A stretch of 64,000 nt of DNA from Uloborus plumipes (GCA_038373865.1 JAXGGA010002313.1:61372-125371), one strand, 5' to 3'; shown: positions 1 through 12,081, counted from the stretch's first letter. Translations and numbers: made by a program. Notes: generated by a model not told the origin, from the letters alone.

Positions 1-744
1 CTCCGCTAAGAAGACCTAAAAAACATATATCCATTCAAATACATAAATGTCTCAAGTTGTTACAAAATTACTAATGACTTTTTCATATTCCGTCTTGAAA
101 AACATAAATGTCCATATAAGATATTTTAATATGATATGATAATTATAACCATTATTATAATTAATGTTAATGTTAAGATGCAGTTTTCAAAACTAGTTAA
201 CCCTTCACTGCATGATGTGCCTGATCTGGCACACACCAAAAAAAACCCTCATATATTCTTATGATATTTAAATGCAGTTAAACTGAGTTTTGTGTCCCTT
301 CTGGAACATTGCTATAACAGTTTAGTGTGATGTTTATGCACTAGTTAGTTGCACTAGTCTAGGTATTACAGTTCTTTCTTTTGAAAAAAAGAGTATCTGC
401 ATTACAGTAAGAAGTGTGCTTAGTCATTATTTCCTTTGTTCTAAAAATGTTTAAATATATATGCTGTACTTAGTGGCAAAAGTGTTTGTACCACTTATGG
501 CACAAAACACATTGTAGATTATTACACTTATCGGTATAAGCATATGCTATATGCTTTGTGCCATTATGTGGAACAAACAATTAAAACATCATTTTTGGTG
601 CACATTTTTAAGATTAATTTTTTTCTTCACTTTTCCTGAACTCAGGGCCATTAAAAGGTGACATATGATTTTTTTCATGAATATATAAAAAATCGTGCTG
701 TGTAAAATTGAGCAAAATACTTAAACCGAAATATAATTTATGAA
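1..744. other. AT-rich stretch, no gene seen
   Basis: No exon-like or coding sequence is recognisable on either strand. It ends at the left target duplication (737-744) of the hAT-like composite. Confidence 0.6.
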
Positions 745-958
745 CATAGGCGTAGCGTGACCAAAAGTTTTGGGGGGCACAGGTCAAAAATTTCAGAAGT
801 TCAGTTAGAGCTTTTGAACCCCCCCCCCCCTCTATATTTTTCTCTTAGATTTTTCGCAAGAGAAATATTCGTTCTTACTGTTCCGATGAATTGTACACGC
901 AATTTCTTTTTTTTCCCCTCAGTTACCAGTTACCACCAGGGTCGAATTTAGAATTCAC

Positions 959-1109
959 CAGTCCCGTCATTTAGGGAGTCCCCCCCCCCTCCCAGAATTA
1001 AAAAAACCAATGTATTTACGTATAAGTGAGCGTGGATTTTGTTGTTTTCCAATGAAAAACATTTTTTGCACCCCCCCCCCCCTCCGAAAAACTTGAAATG
1101 ACGAATCTG
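959..1109. mobile_element. Small hAT-like MITE, copy of the 58409-58565 family
   Basis: The ends CAGTCCCGTCATTTAGG and (inverted) CAGATTCGTCATTTCAAG enclose a C-run and the segment AATGTATTTACGTATAAGTG. That segment also occurs in the intact relative at 58409-58565. The flanks GAATTCAC and AAATTAAC agree at 6 of 8 bases, as an aged 8-bp duplication would. Confidence 0.6.
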
Positions 1110-1279
1110 AAATTAACGGATCGCTGAGCTATTACAAGTATACTGCCCTTAGTCCCGACTACATAGGGTGTAGACTGTTAATTATTCTTAATTTGGTGGG
1201 GGGGGGGGGGTCCCTCGGGGAAATTTTTTTAAAAATAGGCTTAAAATTCCGCATTTTGAGGCCTTATATGAAGTAGTTG

Positions 1280-2060
1280 CTACTAAAAATGTGAGGAAAA
1301 AATCTGGTATGGACCCCACAGTACTTCCTTTTACGTGTAAATTTCTTAGTAGTTGCCTTAAGTGTTAAAAAAAGTGCTTGGAGTGAGCAAGGTAACAATT
1401 CAAATATTTACGCCCCTCATCTGCCACGAAACAATGCAAAAAATATTTTACAATGGTTATTTTTCTAAATATTGCTGATTTTAATATCATTTAATGAATT
1501 TTTCGCAAAATATCGCCAATAGCGCCAAGTTGAACCCAAATTCAAAAAATATTTTTTTCGCCAAATTTGTCGCCAACTTGGCGATATATCGCCAAGTTGG
1601 CGTCAAACACTTGGCGACCAAAAGCTTGGCGACATGTCGCCAAGTAGTGGCGCCAGTTCATATCACTTGAGTCTGTATTGAAATTAACATTGATTTACCC
1701 CAAAAAAGGGGTAAAAGACCCCTTTGGGAACATTCGAATGCAATCACAAGGGGAGGTGCACAACTAGACCCCCCTCAGAGCCTACATACTAAGCTAGAAG
1801 TTTCTACGGCATATAGTTTTTGAGTTATGCGAGCCACATACGCACATACATCCGCACATACGTACATACAGACGTCACGAGAAAACTCGTCGTAATTTAC
1901 TCGGAGGTGGTCGAAATTGATTTTTCGGCTGTTTGTGTGTTGTTAGGTACATATGCACTTGCTGACAGGTCGAAAAAACTACGCGACATTCATTCAGGGG
2001 TGAGCAAAATCAAAATTTAGACCGAAATTTGAGTGAAATTTTTTTCGTGATCACAATATT
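1280..2060. repeat. Interspersed repeat with TTGGCGA motif cluster, copy 1
   Basis: The block starting AAAATCTGGTATGGACCCCA recurs in the same order at 29284-29880. It includes the cluster of TTGGCGA/TCGCCAA motifs (1560-1650), the 'GGGGTAAAAGACCCC' hairpin and the 'TACGGCATATAGTTTTTGAG' tail with CATA-rich microsatellite. No protein is recognisable. It probably is a non-autonomous element of unknown class. Confidence 0.6.
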
Positions 2061-2187
2061 TCCTTTACTACGTAAAAGGAAACAAGAAGTTCTGTCAAGA
2101 ACTAAACGAGCCTACTTTCCCGTACATCGACATCGGCATTCTAGCATCTGATCATTATTCTCTTGATCATCTGAGACTAAACATTAT

Positions 2188-2830
2188 GTCAAACATACCT
2201 TTTTAGCACTTAAAGCTGATTTCTAAAAGCAAAATATATCCCTCTCATCAGATGAAATAGAGACATAAAAAGTAAATAAATGAATAAATGAAGTTTTGTC
2301 GCACCTTTTAAAGAATGTAACTGTTACAGTTCTTCCGTAGAAAAATTCCTCAATCGTTTTCAAAAAAAAAAAAAAAATTAAAAGTACAAAGTACATCAAA
2401 ACACATTTTATCAAAGAAAGGAAAAAAAACTCGTCCGTCGATAAAATGTCTCAATTTTCATTTTTAAACCGTTGCCAGTTGTTAAATATAAATAAAGAAT
2501 AAAATGCTCTCGTGAATGAAACACTTTTGTTACAAAAAAAATCGTCTGCCAAAAAAAAAATAATAGTAATAAAGAAAATAACACAAATGAATAAATAAAC
2601 AAAAAATCGTCTGCACAGTCAGTCATTTTTTTCTGAGCCTGCATTTCCGCCATGTTTGTGGAGTCGGAGTCGGAATCAGAGTCCTCACAGAAGATTATTC
2701 AGAAAAGTACTTTACAAACATTATTTATCAAAACCATTTTTTTACAAAGTTAGTTTGAAGGAAATCCGACTTTAAGTTCCAGGATCAACATTCAACTTAA
2801 ATTCCCGTAGGCGCTAATGTTAAATTTTTT
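2188..2830. repeat. Flank of the tandem-array repeat, copy 1
   Basis: This segment matches 38762-39425 almost throughout (for example CTCATCAGATGAAATAGA and CATTTCCGCCATGTTTG). It leads directly into the 145-bp tandem array at both loci. It is A- and T-run rich, and the open frames across it are poly-T artefacts. Confidence 0.7.
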
Positions 2831-3995
2831 CTGAACGGTTCAATATTGAACGAAAAATGGTTCAAACCAAAAAGCGAAATAAAGGAATGAACCTCTCCGA
2901 TATCTTTCAAACAAAAAAAACTTTATTCCATTCGGATGGTTCACTCAGAAGTTATTAGGTGGGGAACGGTTGCTTGAACGGTTCAATGTTGAACGAAAAA
3001 ATGTTCAAATTGAAAATTTAAATACTGTAATGAAGTATCCTTGCTGAGATCCTTCGAACAAAAAAAAAGTTTATTTAAATCTGACTGTTCACTCAAAAAT
3101 TATTAGGGGTGACAGCTTGCTTGAGCGGTTCAATGTTGAACGAAAAATTGTTCAAATCGGAAATGTAAATACGGGAATGAAGTATCCTTGATAAGATCTT
3201 TCGAACAAAAAAAAGTTTGTTGAAATCGGACTGTTCACTCAAAAGTTAGCATCGCGGGACAGGTTGTTTGAACTGTTCAAAGTTGAACCAAAAATTGTTC
3301 AAATCGAAAAATCAAATATGGGAATGAGTTGTACTCGCCGAAAACTTTCCAACAAAAAAAAGTTTGTTCAAATCGGAATGTTCATTCAAAAGTTATTAGG
3401 GGGGGAAAGGTTGCTTGAACGGTTCAATGTTGAACCAAAATTGTTCAAATCGAAAAATCAAATATGGGAATGAGTTGTAATCGCCGAGATCTATCCAACA
3501 AAAAAAAGTTTGTTCAAATTGGAATGTTCATTCAAAAGTTATTAGGGGGGAAAGGTTGCTTGAACGGTTCAATGTTGAACGAAAAATTGTTCAAATCGAA
3601 AATGTAGATACAGGAATGAAGTATCCTTGAAAAGATCTTTCGAACAAAAAAAAGTTTGTTCAAATCGGACTGTTAACTAAAAAGTTAGCATCGCAGGACA
3701 GGTTGCTTGAACGGTTCAATGTTGAACGAAAAAATTGTTCAAATCAAAAATATAGGTACGGGAATGAAGTATCCTTGAAAAGATCTTTCGAACAAAAAAA
3801 AAGTTTGTTCAAATCGTACTGTTCATTCAAAAGTTAGTATCGCGGGACCGGTTATTTGAACGGCTCAAAGTTGAACCAAAAATTGTTCAAATCAAAAAAT
3901 CAAATATGGGAATGAGCTGTACTCGCCGAGATCTTTCCAACAAAAAAAAGTTTGTCCAAATCGGAATATTCATTCAAAAGTTTTTAGGGGGGGAC
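2830..3995. repeat. Tandem array, about 8 units of about 145 bp
   Basis: Unit starts resembling TTGAACGGTTCAATGTTGAA occur near 2832, 2974, 3121, 3268, 3415, 3560, 3706 and 3856. Each unit also carries ATTGTTCAAATCG, GATCTTTCGAACAAAAAAAA and TCACTCAAAAGTTATTAGGG. Each start is itself a short palindrome around TTGAACnGTTCAA. The 69-codon open frame here is a by-product of the repeat. The array is followed by a GACAGACCGACC microsatellite (3994-4032). Confidence 0.9.
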
Positions 3996-4120
3996 AGACA
4001 GACCGACCGACAGACCGACAGACCGACAGACACACAAATTCCCCATCTCAATACCCTACTTTCAAATTTTTAATTTTTCGATATTTATTTCATTTTTTTG
4101 TTTCTTTTTGACTTTTTTTT

Positions 4121-4196
4121 ACTTGGCGATATTTTTTGGACTTGGCGATATTTTTTGGACTTGGCGACATTTTTTGGACTTGGCGACATTTTTTAG
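4121..4196. repeat. Tandem repeat, 4 x 19 bp (ACTTGGCGAYATTTTTTGG)
   Basis: Copies start at 4121, 4140, 4159 and 4178. The core CTTGGCGA is the motif that clusters in both orientations at 1560-1650 and 29560-29650. Confidence 0.9.
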
Positions 4197-4717
4197 ATGC
4201 ATTAAGCCAATTTTAATGCTTTTTTCGTTTCTTTTATTTTTAACGGGAAAGTAGGCTAATAAAAAACAAGGCAGCCAAAAACCTCTTTAAAATTTTACAG
4301 TCGATGAAAATGGCTTGGGCTTCCATAAATCGCAGACATTGACATTAATCAACAGGGAATAAGAGCTAAAGGAAAGATGGAGGGAATAATAAATATTAAA
4401 TCTGAAAATTGCTGAAATGTTGCATATTTAACAAAGTAATTTTACGGGTAAAACTTACAGTAACAGTTAGGACACTAGTTACTGAACTTGATATTCAATA
4501 TAGAAAGAAAGAAATCACTCTTTGCAAAACAAAAGGAATATAAAGGCAAGGGGGGTATAGTCATGTAAAACGTACTCATTAACGTTTTGAAAATACAGCT
4601 GAAGCAAAAAATAGCAAACAACGAAATAAATTAAAATTACTCGTATATCAATAAAAAAAAAAGTACTACACAAACTACGTAATGTCAAATAGTTTTTAAA
4701 CATGAATTAATGATGTA

Positions 4718-6014
4718 CCGTAAAATGGGGTGTATTGTATAGGAACAGCGGGGTCAATCGGAACAAAACTTCCCGACCGTGCAAAGAAATTCTTCATAAA
4801 TAAACTATTGGGTATTTTGCGCCATTAATTTTTTTTAGAAAGGCAAGATCATAGGAAGTAGAAAAAAATTATTTTTGTCAATCTAGAAACGCTACTGGCT
4901 TCTAAGGAGGGCTGCACGTGGAATGCTAGAAAACATCACATTTTCATAGACTGGCAAAACTTCATATGCAAGAACAAACCTTCTTATATTTTAAACCAAA
5001 GAGTGGTATGTTTCAATTATACATGTATCTGAACAACAGAATACCACATTAGAATTTACATTTTTTATAAATTGTGTCATAAAAATGAAGAATTCTGAAA
5101 AATGCCATAGGAAAAAAAAATTGCGGGGTGAATCGGAACACTTTGTTCTGTTGTTCCAATTCAAACTTATGTGAAGGAAACTGTTTGAAAAATCAAGATT
5201 CTAACTCCAATTCTTCTAATCAAGACAAGGACAAGAATTTATTACTGTTTATCCCTTCTCGTGAGCAACTAGATCCTAGAATGACAAAAAGTTGCAGATT
5301 TCAAAAGATTTTTTCTCTAGGAGACTTTTTTTTACTTGAAATACGCCGGGGAAAGTCATATAGACTTTATATAGCAAAAGGCCAGTACACAAACAGTCAT
5401 GAATAAACGTTAAAATCTTTCAGGACAATCCCCGAAACCCAGAGATTTCAAGAAACTAAAGAAAAGGCAGAGTTTATCCCAGAAGATGCTATGAAAAAAC
5501 TTAAGCCAAGTCACAATTGCTAGTTTTAAGGACAAATACATATTTGTGGACGACATGGGTGACTTCCATTCATGTTAAATTTTTGTATTTCAATTCAAAA
5601 GCATTTTTTAAAATTACTTTTCATTTTTCAGAGGTTCAAAATTATTTTGATTTTTGATAAATTATAAACGTTTACTGGTATTGAAATTATACTTTTATTT
5701 GACAGTAATTATCTGTTCTTATTCTTCCCCATCAACATTACTCATGTTTGTGAGACCTATTACAGGTTAAATGGAAAAAAAATAAAAATGTTAACATGTG
5801 TTCCGATTGACCCCTGTTAGCGGGGTGATTCGGAACACCCATAATTTCCTATATATTTTAATGATAACTGCTCAAAATGTTTTTTCTTTGCTTGGAATAT
5901 CAAAAGTAAAGCAAGACCGAAGTTTTTACCCAGAAAATCAAATTAAAAAAAATCTTTTCGCTGCTTTTTTTGCAATTAAAGCTGAAAAGTGTTCCGATTC
6001 ACCCCATTTTACCG
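4718..6014. mobile_element. TIR element 'CCGTAAAATGGGGTG', 1.3 kb, TA-flanked, copy 1
   Basis: The left end CCGTAAAATGGGGTG is matched by the inverted right end CACCCCATTTTACGG-like sequence (CACCCCATTTTACCG). TA lies on both sides (4716-4717, 6015-6016), as in Tc1/mariner-type elements. The interior repeats a phrase equivalent to TGTTCCGATTCACCCC in both orientations. The 92-codon frame at 5128-5406 and the frame after it resemble a decayed C-terminal tail of a transposase (GDFFLLEI...KGQ, then PETQRFQETKEKAEFIPEDA), but I cannot place it in a family. A second copy lies at 27793-34156. Confidence 0.65.
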
Positions 6015-6249
6015 TATTTTTCTTATTATGCATTATGAGTTTTTTAGTTGTTAACCTGCATTTAGCATTTAATTTCTCTTTAATATGATGACTGACAAAT
6101 GATAGAAAAAAGCGTTTTAAAATTAAAATTTTGGATTTGAGAAGATAAAAAATCAATTCTGTGCGAAAATCCAGATTTTATTATAAAAATTTACTGTTCA
6201 CTGCATTACCTAAGATAAAGATTTCGCCTTTTATTTCTTTCTCCCCTCT

Positions 6250-6528
6250 CAGGGGTCAATCCAGGATACTTGACCAAGGTCCTGTTTTGGAATTTTGTGA
6301 AAACTAATTCGTAATTTTGTGAAAAATAGTTACGGCAAGAAATATTCCCGAAATATTCGGGATCTTTCTTTAAACTCTGATTTCTGTGGAGATTCAGTTT
6401 TCGAGTGTGGGATTTTCGTGAAAGGCCCATTTTTGAGTGACTGGATTTTGTGGATGATCCCCTTTCGAGTTTCTGAATTTTGTGAAGGATTCTTTAACGG
6501 ACCTAATTTCTCTCTAGACTGACCCCTG
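6250..6528. mobile_element. Small TIR element 'CAGGGGTCARTC', probable hAT-like MITE
   Basis: The left end CAGGGGTCAATCCAGG and the inverted right end CAGGGGTCAGTCTAGA match closely. A clean target duplication is not visible. The interior is a run of TTTTGTGAA-type phrases, which give overlapping open frames on both strands that are not genes. Confidence 0.5.
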
Positions 6529-7685
6529 CCTTTGTATCTTTTTCTCTCTTACAATGAGCCAGATTTTGTGAAAAAAGTATTTTCTACTTTAAATTATTTT
6601 TTAATGTAACAAACAGTAACATAGAATTACAAAATTTATGCTTGAAAAAGGTTAATATGAGGCAGTCAAAAGCAAAAGGATGTAACTGCCAAAATTAAGA
6701 ATTTGTAGACAACTATAAGGTAGGAGAACCTCTTATCTGTGTTGTGGCAAGAAATGATGCTAATAGCCCATTAAAATGTGCTGTTCGATAGCATTGACTC
6801 AGAAAACTTTTTCTAATGAAAGCCTACCTAAGGTCTGACCTTTAAACACGTTTACTTCATTACTAAAAACTTGAATTTTCCCTTTCATATACCTTTGCTT
6901 CTCATTGCCTATACAAAATAGCATGATTTATGATGCCACACTTCTCCGAATTAATTATTTTAGTAACACAACAAGCATTGAGAAGGTCAGGATAAAATCT
7001 GGCTCACCGGGGGGGGGGGGGACACTCCTCAGAGGATTTGCATTTAACATTATTGGTAATCCTAAAGGCTGTGTTGACTAAAAAAATGCCTTCTAAACGG
7101 TAATTCTGGCTGCGTTAGATGGTAACCGGTAACGAAAACGGAAACAATCTTTCTGATGATCTTCGTTACCGTTTCGGAAAAATAAACTTAAACATTGACA
7201 ATTTTGACAGTGGGCCAATATTCCCACTGGCTCCCCCCCCCTCTCAATCATGCGAGTACTTAAATAAAATAAATGAAAAAAAAAACTGTGTAAATGTAAC
7301 TCTGATTATGATTTTCATTTTCATTTTACAGAACTTCAGGTTCTAAACTTTAAGTGTCTTTCAAGTTGGGGGGGCACGTGCCCCCCTGTGCCCCCCCCCG
7401 ACGCTACGCTTATGCTTATGAAACTTAAATGTCCCATTTGAGCTCTTTTGAAAAAAACGATTTTTTATATTTTAAACGGGTTTCGGCCGCGTATGGTATT
7501 TTGGTGACACTCGTTCATGAATTTTTCAACATTAAAGTGCCTATCTATACACACAATGGCTACTTCTGTAAACAATGGCAATTTTTTCTGACTGGACAAA
7601 CTAAAAAAACTGTATTACACACCTTAAATACAAATGCAAGCTACAAATAATGTTTAGGTAAATCGGAAATGTTATAAGTTTGGTA

Positions 7686-8581
7686 CAGGGTGCGGCGGAG
7701 AAACTTGCAGACTTGAAAAGTCAACTAAGGGAAAAGTACATCATGTATCAGTTTACTACTTTTTATAAGACATGGTACCCATTCTGAATTTTTATATTAG
7801 TTAGATTTAAAAACTTTATCGGGAAGGAATGACGGCCCCTGTTAATGATGCACTCATGTACCCTAGATTTGTTGCACTCTTTCGAGCATATCGACTGATG
7901 GAATGTTGGTGATAGCAAGCCGGATGTTGTTCTCCATCCGTTGCAGGGTTCAGGGCTTGTCGTTGTAAACGATCGATTTGAGATACCCCATAAAAAATAG
8001 TCACAGAGTGTCAAATCGGAAGAGCGGGCCGGCCACGGTACGTCACCTTTCAAGGAGACGTTATCACTCAACTGGTGAACCACAGCAAGTTTGTAGGGAT
8101 GAAACTGGAGTTCGTTGTGAAGAATTCGTCTCAGTGTCCAATCAAAATCCCAAAAGCAGCAGCGTGTTTACGCGCTGAACGCCTGGGAAAGCTCAAAAAC
8201 AACTCCCCCACTTTTTCGACGTTTTCTAGGGTTCTGTAAATCCGTTGACTTCCTGGGCCTTTGTTTGCCACACTCTCACTTTCCCTGAATGTTTTCACCC
8301 ACAAAACAGTCGATTCCCAGCCAGGAATGGGAACAACGGGCTGAATTTTGAGCCGAGTTCGGAAGGCACGTTGAGTGGCGACCACCGAAAGATTATTTGA
8401 AAAGTAAGATTCGGCGGCGAACGCTCGTTGCTCCTTTGTCCAACGCATGGCGACAACTAAACTATGAGATAATAAAACTTCAGGTCTCTCTATTTAAAAT
8501 GAGACTCTTCCCACTCCTTTCTGACCACTCCTTGCTAATTAGCATCCAATTAAAATCAGCAAGTTTCTCTGTCACACCCTG
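7686..8581 (-). pseudogene. Dead mariner-like (Tc1/mariner superfamily) transposon, 896 bp
   Basis: The 23-bp terminal inverted repeats (7686-7708 and 8559-8581, 20 of 23 matching; both start CAGGGTG) are flanked by TA. On the minus strand the N-terminus MRWTKEQRAFAAESYFSNN (8448 down) is a helix-turn-helix of the kind annotated DUF4817, common in spider mariner-like elements. It continues to PRRSARKHAAAFGI, where a frameshift follows. Another frame resumes with WTLRRILHNELQ, VVHQLSDN and WPARSSDLTLCDYFLWG. The middle of the catalytic domain, including the first Asp region, is deleted, and further frameshifts break the C-terminus. Activity is impossible from this copy. Confidence 0.85.
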
Positions 8582-8984
8582 TAAAATCAATCGCACTGGA
8601 GTCAAGTATTTCCAAACGTCACACGTAAAATAAGTCCCATCAGTAGTTTATATCCCTGTGACTACATTGGTGAAAACATCTTATGTACCTAACTTAGAAA
8701 TTTTTTGACTATAAACATTTTCTGTTCTCTAACTGTTGCCAACATCAATTATCTTTTTATTTAGTCTCGTTAGCGATTATTGGCACAGATGAATCTAAAA
8801 ATCCTAAGAAAGCAATAAATTTCATACTTACTCCAGGGAAGCCTTGGTTCACATTTTCATTATGATCACCATTAATATTGTTGTTACCAGGCAACAAATT
8901 TTTGCAACAATGGACTGAAAATTTAATCATTTAATTGGGAAACTATGAAATTGACTATTTTCCATAATAACTTTTTTAAACTAA

Positions 8985-9130
8985 TCTTTTTAAAAATAAA
9001 TTATAGCTTATCCTGCTCCCTGTTACTGCAGCTATCTACGGTGAAAAAATGGTTAAAATCGGTCCAGTAGTTTTGAAGTTTACCCCGGACATACGGATAC
9101 AAAAGTAGTCTTTTATGTATATAGATTAGA
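8985..9130 (+). repeat. 3' tail of an RTE-like LINE (inferred)
   Basis: The phrase AAATCGGTCCAGTAGTTTTG followed by ACCCCGGACATACGGATAC and ending in TATATAGATTA resembles 3' ends of arthropod RTE-type retrotransposons. A comparable tail closes the insertion at 42128-42968. No open frame remains, and the 5' boundary is not defined. Confidence 0.45.
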
Positions 9131-11187
9131 CTATTCGAGCATAGGAAGGAGAGCCAAACCACCAGACGTGCATTTTTTTACCCCAAACTCTCACTTATTA
9201 ATTTGTTTACTTCCCTTTATTTATTTATTTATTGTGGTAATTTAATGATACATTAAGCATTCTCTCATATTTTGTTTGCTTTTTTTTACCTACAAGGGAA
9301 TGTAAGTTTTAAAAAACTTTGCTTCCTTACACCCAACGTTACTCCTTAGTTAAGTATGTTCGTGAAAAATAATCTCTGAAATGCAATCAAAACTTAAAAA
9401 AACATTTAAGAAACACTTTTTCAACCTCAAAATGCAATTTGCTATAAACTGACTTTAAAATGCGCTTCATCTTTAAGCAAGATTCCAAGGTAGCCATGTA
9501 GCACACTTAAGAATTTCCTAACCTCAAAAAAAAGTTTTCGGCCAAATACATTTAATTTTAAAAAGTTATCTTACCGTAATAAATGTTTTCTTCTTTGGTA
9601 CTTTATAACTTTTAAAAATGCACGTTCTAACATTTCGAATAAACGTTAAAATTTCGGGGAAGAGCAGGACGAACAAAAGACACCACATCCAACAATAACG
9701 CTCTGAGTCTGATATTTCCACCACATATTGCTTATCTCTTTCCAAGCCTAGAAAACACATATATGTATATGTATAAAAGAATTATAAAAAATGTATTTAA
9801 GGCTTTAGTAGTTCTTATTCTCAAAATGCAATATAGTTTTTGCATCGCAAACCATACGAAGAACCATTTATTATCATTAAAATGCATTTAAATAAAAAGT
9901 GAAATAGTTCTAACAAGGACATAGTGCAACGAAATTAATGATTTCGCAACCAAAATATTAAGACCACCCGAATGTTTAGATAAATATTGTTGAAGGAAAT
10001 TTCATGGCACAGCCACTATTTAATTTCATTACTTTTTTTAGACATTTGGGCAGTTCCACGCCGCCATTTTGTCCCGCACGTGACACTCATATATTTCATT
10101 AAGAAGTAGTAATATTGAGAGATAATTAACAAAAATTTTTGTCTAAGAAATCCCACACCGGTTTGTGATTTCTGAACCAGCAAAACTGAACCAGCGGCAT
10201 TTTGGTAAGATAGCCCATTTGTGATCCCATAATAAAACTTTTCACAGATGTAGACCAGTGTACTCAAACTACGTTTTGCTTCTTAGTACTAGAGTAGAAA
10301 AAAACGTCAGCCATTGGTTTAAAAAAAATTGCCGTAAATTTATATCCTATAGTATTGAATCACAAAGTTAAGATGCATTAAAATGTAAATTCAAAAGAAA
10401 TTTAAAATGTAAAGCTTCCTTGCAATAATGCATAAAAAATAGATGTTTAACCTTACCAAGAAACCATACAATGGTACAATAATGAAAAACGTTTAAATAA
10501 GTAAAACTCAAAAGGGAATAGTAAAACCTGTTTTGTATGCATAAATTATTTGCCATCGTATCCCCATCATCGAAATATGAAGTCTTATAGTCTGCCGAAA
10601 TGTTAAGAAAAGCTGCCAAATTTAGCTTTCATGCGCTTTGCGAATAAATTTCAAGTCACATGCACAAGGGGAAATCGCTTGGCAGCTTCAGTTTCTAGCC
10701 AAATCTTTCAATTAGGCGTTTTTCTTAAAATTTTAGAACTTTATAGCTCAATGACGGGGACCCGAGGGCAAATAATGCTTGCGTCATTACATCATTACAC
10801 TATTCGTGTAATGTAAGGCCCTGGCTAGTAAAATTTTGATAAGTTAAAAGAGTACCTGAGGGTCTAGATTTCAAGAAGAAGGCAAGTCAATTTTTAATGT
10901 CATTCGTAACCACTGACATGCATGAAACTGAATTGTTAATCAAATTGTGCTTTAAAGATAAGTGCAGGAAGAGACTGCATGTCGAAATAGATTTCATGTT
11001 TGTACCGAAAAAATCTTATTAAAATTATACTTTTTTAAGAACATTTTAGGGGTAACTATAAAAGTCCTTCGGATGTGTCTGAAAAGTCACACAATGCTAC
11101 GTATTGCTTTGTTTTGACAATTCAATTGAGAATAAAAGGAACGCCGACAAGTTGAATCAGTGGTTAATTGAATCAGCCGCTCTAATG
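9131..11187. other. No gene recognised
   Basis: AT-rich DNA with only short open frames on both strands. None shows a domain, a splice-consistent exon or similarity to a known family. A TATATGTATATGTATA-type simple repeat lies near 9757. Confidence 0.5.
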
Positions 11188-11527
11188 CACTGTAAAAAAT
11201 TAATGTTGTTTTTACAGTATAATATAGCTAACTTTACAGCAATAAACTGTAAAATTTCTACTTTTACAGTTCTAAACTGTAAAATTGCTAATTTTACCGT
11301 TTATTACAGTGCATTTTACAGTTTTAAACTGGAACCTCTGCTGCCAGTATTATAATGTTGTTTTTACAGTACAATACAACTTTATTTTAAGGCAATAAAC
11401 TGTAAAATTTCTATCTTTACAGTAAGAAATTGTAAAATTGCTACTTTTACCGTTTACTACTGTACATTTTAAAATTTAAATTGGAATCTCGGCTGTCAGT
11501 AAAAACAATAGTTCATTTTTTGCAGTG
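11188..11527. mobile_element. MITE 'CACTGTAAAAAA', with internal duplication
   Basis: The ends CACTGTAAAAAATTAATG and (inverted) CACTGCAAAAAATGAAC pair. The interior repeats TGTTTTTACAGTAYAATA twice, with many TTTACAGT/ACTGTAAA motifs. It is related to the copy at 13762-13993 but about 110 bp longer because the inner block is doubled. Confidence 0.6.
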
Positions 11528-12081
11528 TGGATCAAATCGTCAAAAACAGAGCCGAATTGAGCTTTGTTGAACTAGCCGATATTTTTAATCAATCGCTTTA
11601 TTGAATCAAAACTGTTTAGAACAAACGTGATTCATATAAGCGGCGGTCACTGTTTATAAAAAGGTTTTCATTACGTACCCATTATTTCATTGCAAACTGT
11701 AAAATTTCTTCCTTTGTCAATAACAGAGGCCATAAAAAGCAGAGTCCCCTTAGAGATAATTCCGCAACTAAGGACAATGGTGAATGTTAAAAGGTATACC
11801 AGAGCTTTCAAAATCTTTACGGAGACCTTGAAAAACGTATTTTCGTTTGAAACTAGACTCTCTTCTTCTTTTAAACCAAAAAGATTCCAGTGCTGGAGGG
11901 ACTCGGAGCTCTCTTCTTCCCTGAAAAATGCAAGATTCAATTTCTCAACAGCTGTTGTATAATGTCCAAAAAAAGAAAATATGTAAGGTGGGCTCCAAAT
12001 GAAGCCATGTTCACCAATGAGCCCCCCTCCCCCCCCCCCCCATTTTGATGTAGTTTAATTAAAATTCTCTAGATCAAGACT
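11528..12081. other. No gene recognised
   Basis: Overlapping open frames of about 90 codons occur on both strands at 11671-11962, but neither resembles a known protein. A C-run lies at 12020-12040. Confidence 0.45.

Larger units (their letters stand above)
745..7414. mobile_element. hAT-like composite element, 6.7 kb, with nested insertions
   Basis: The left end CATAGGCGTAGCG (745) and the inverted right end CGCTACGCTTATG (to 7414) form short terminal inverted repeats. They are flanked by TTTATGAA (737-744) and CTTATGAA (7415-7422), an 8-bp duplication matching at 7 of 8 bases. Eight-base duplications are typical of hAT transposons. No transposase is readable. The interior holds G/C homopolymers next to the ends, the tandem array at 2830-3995 and the TIR elements at 959-1109, 4718-6014 and 6250-6528. 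Its class is inferred from ends and TSD only. Confidence 0.6.

Noticed and set aside
4121..4196. CRISPR-like array
   Set aside because: The copies are contiguous 19-mers without spacers, in eukaryotic DNA. It is an ordinary short tandem repeat.
6206..6522. Overlapping frames on both strands near a TIR element
   Set aside because: They arise from repeated TTTTGTGAA phrases inside the small element at 6250-6528.
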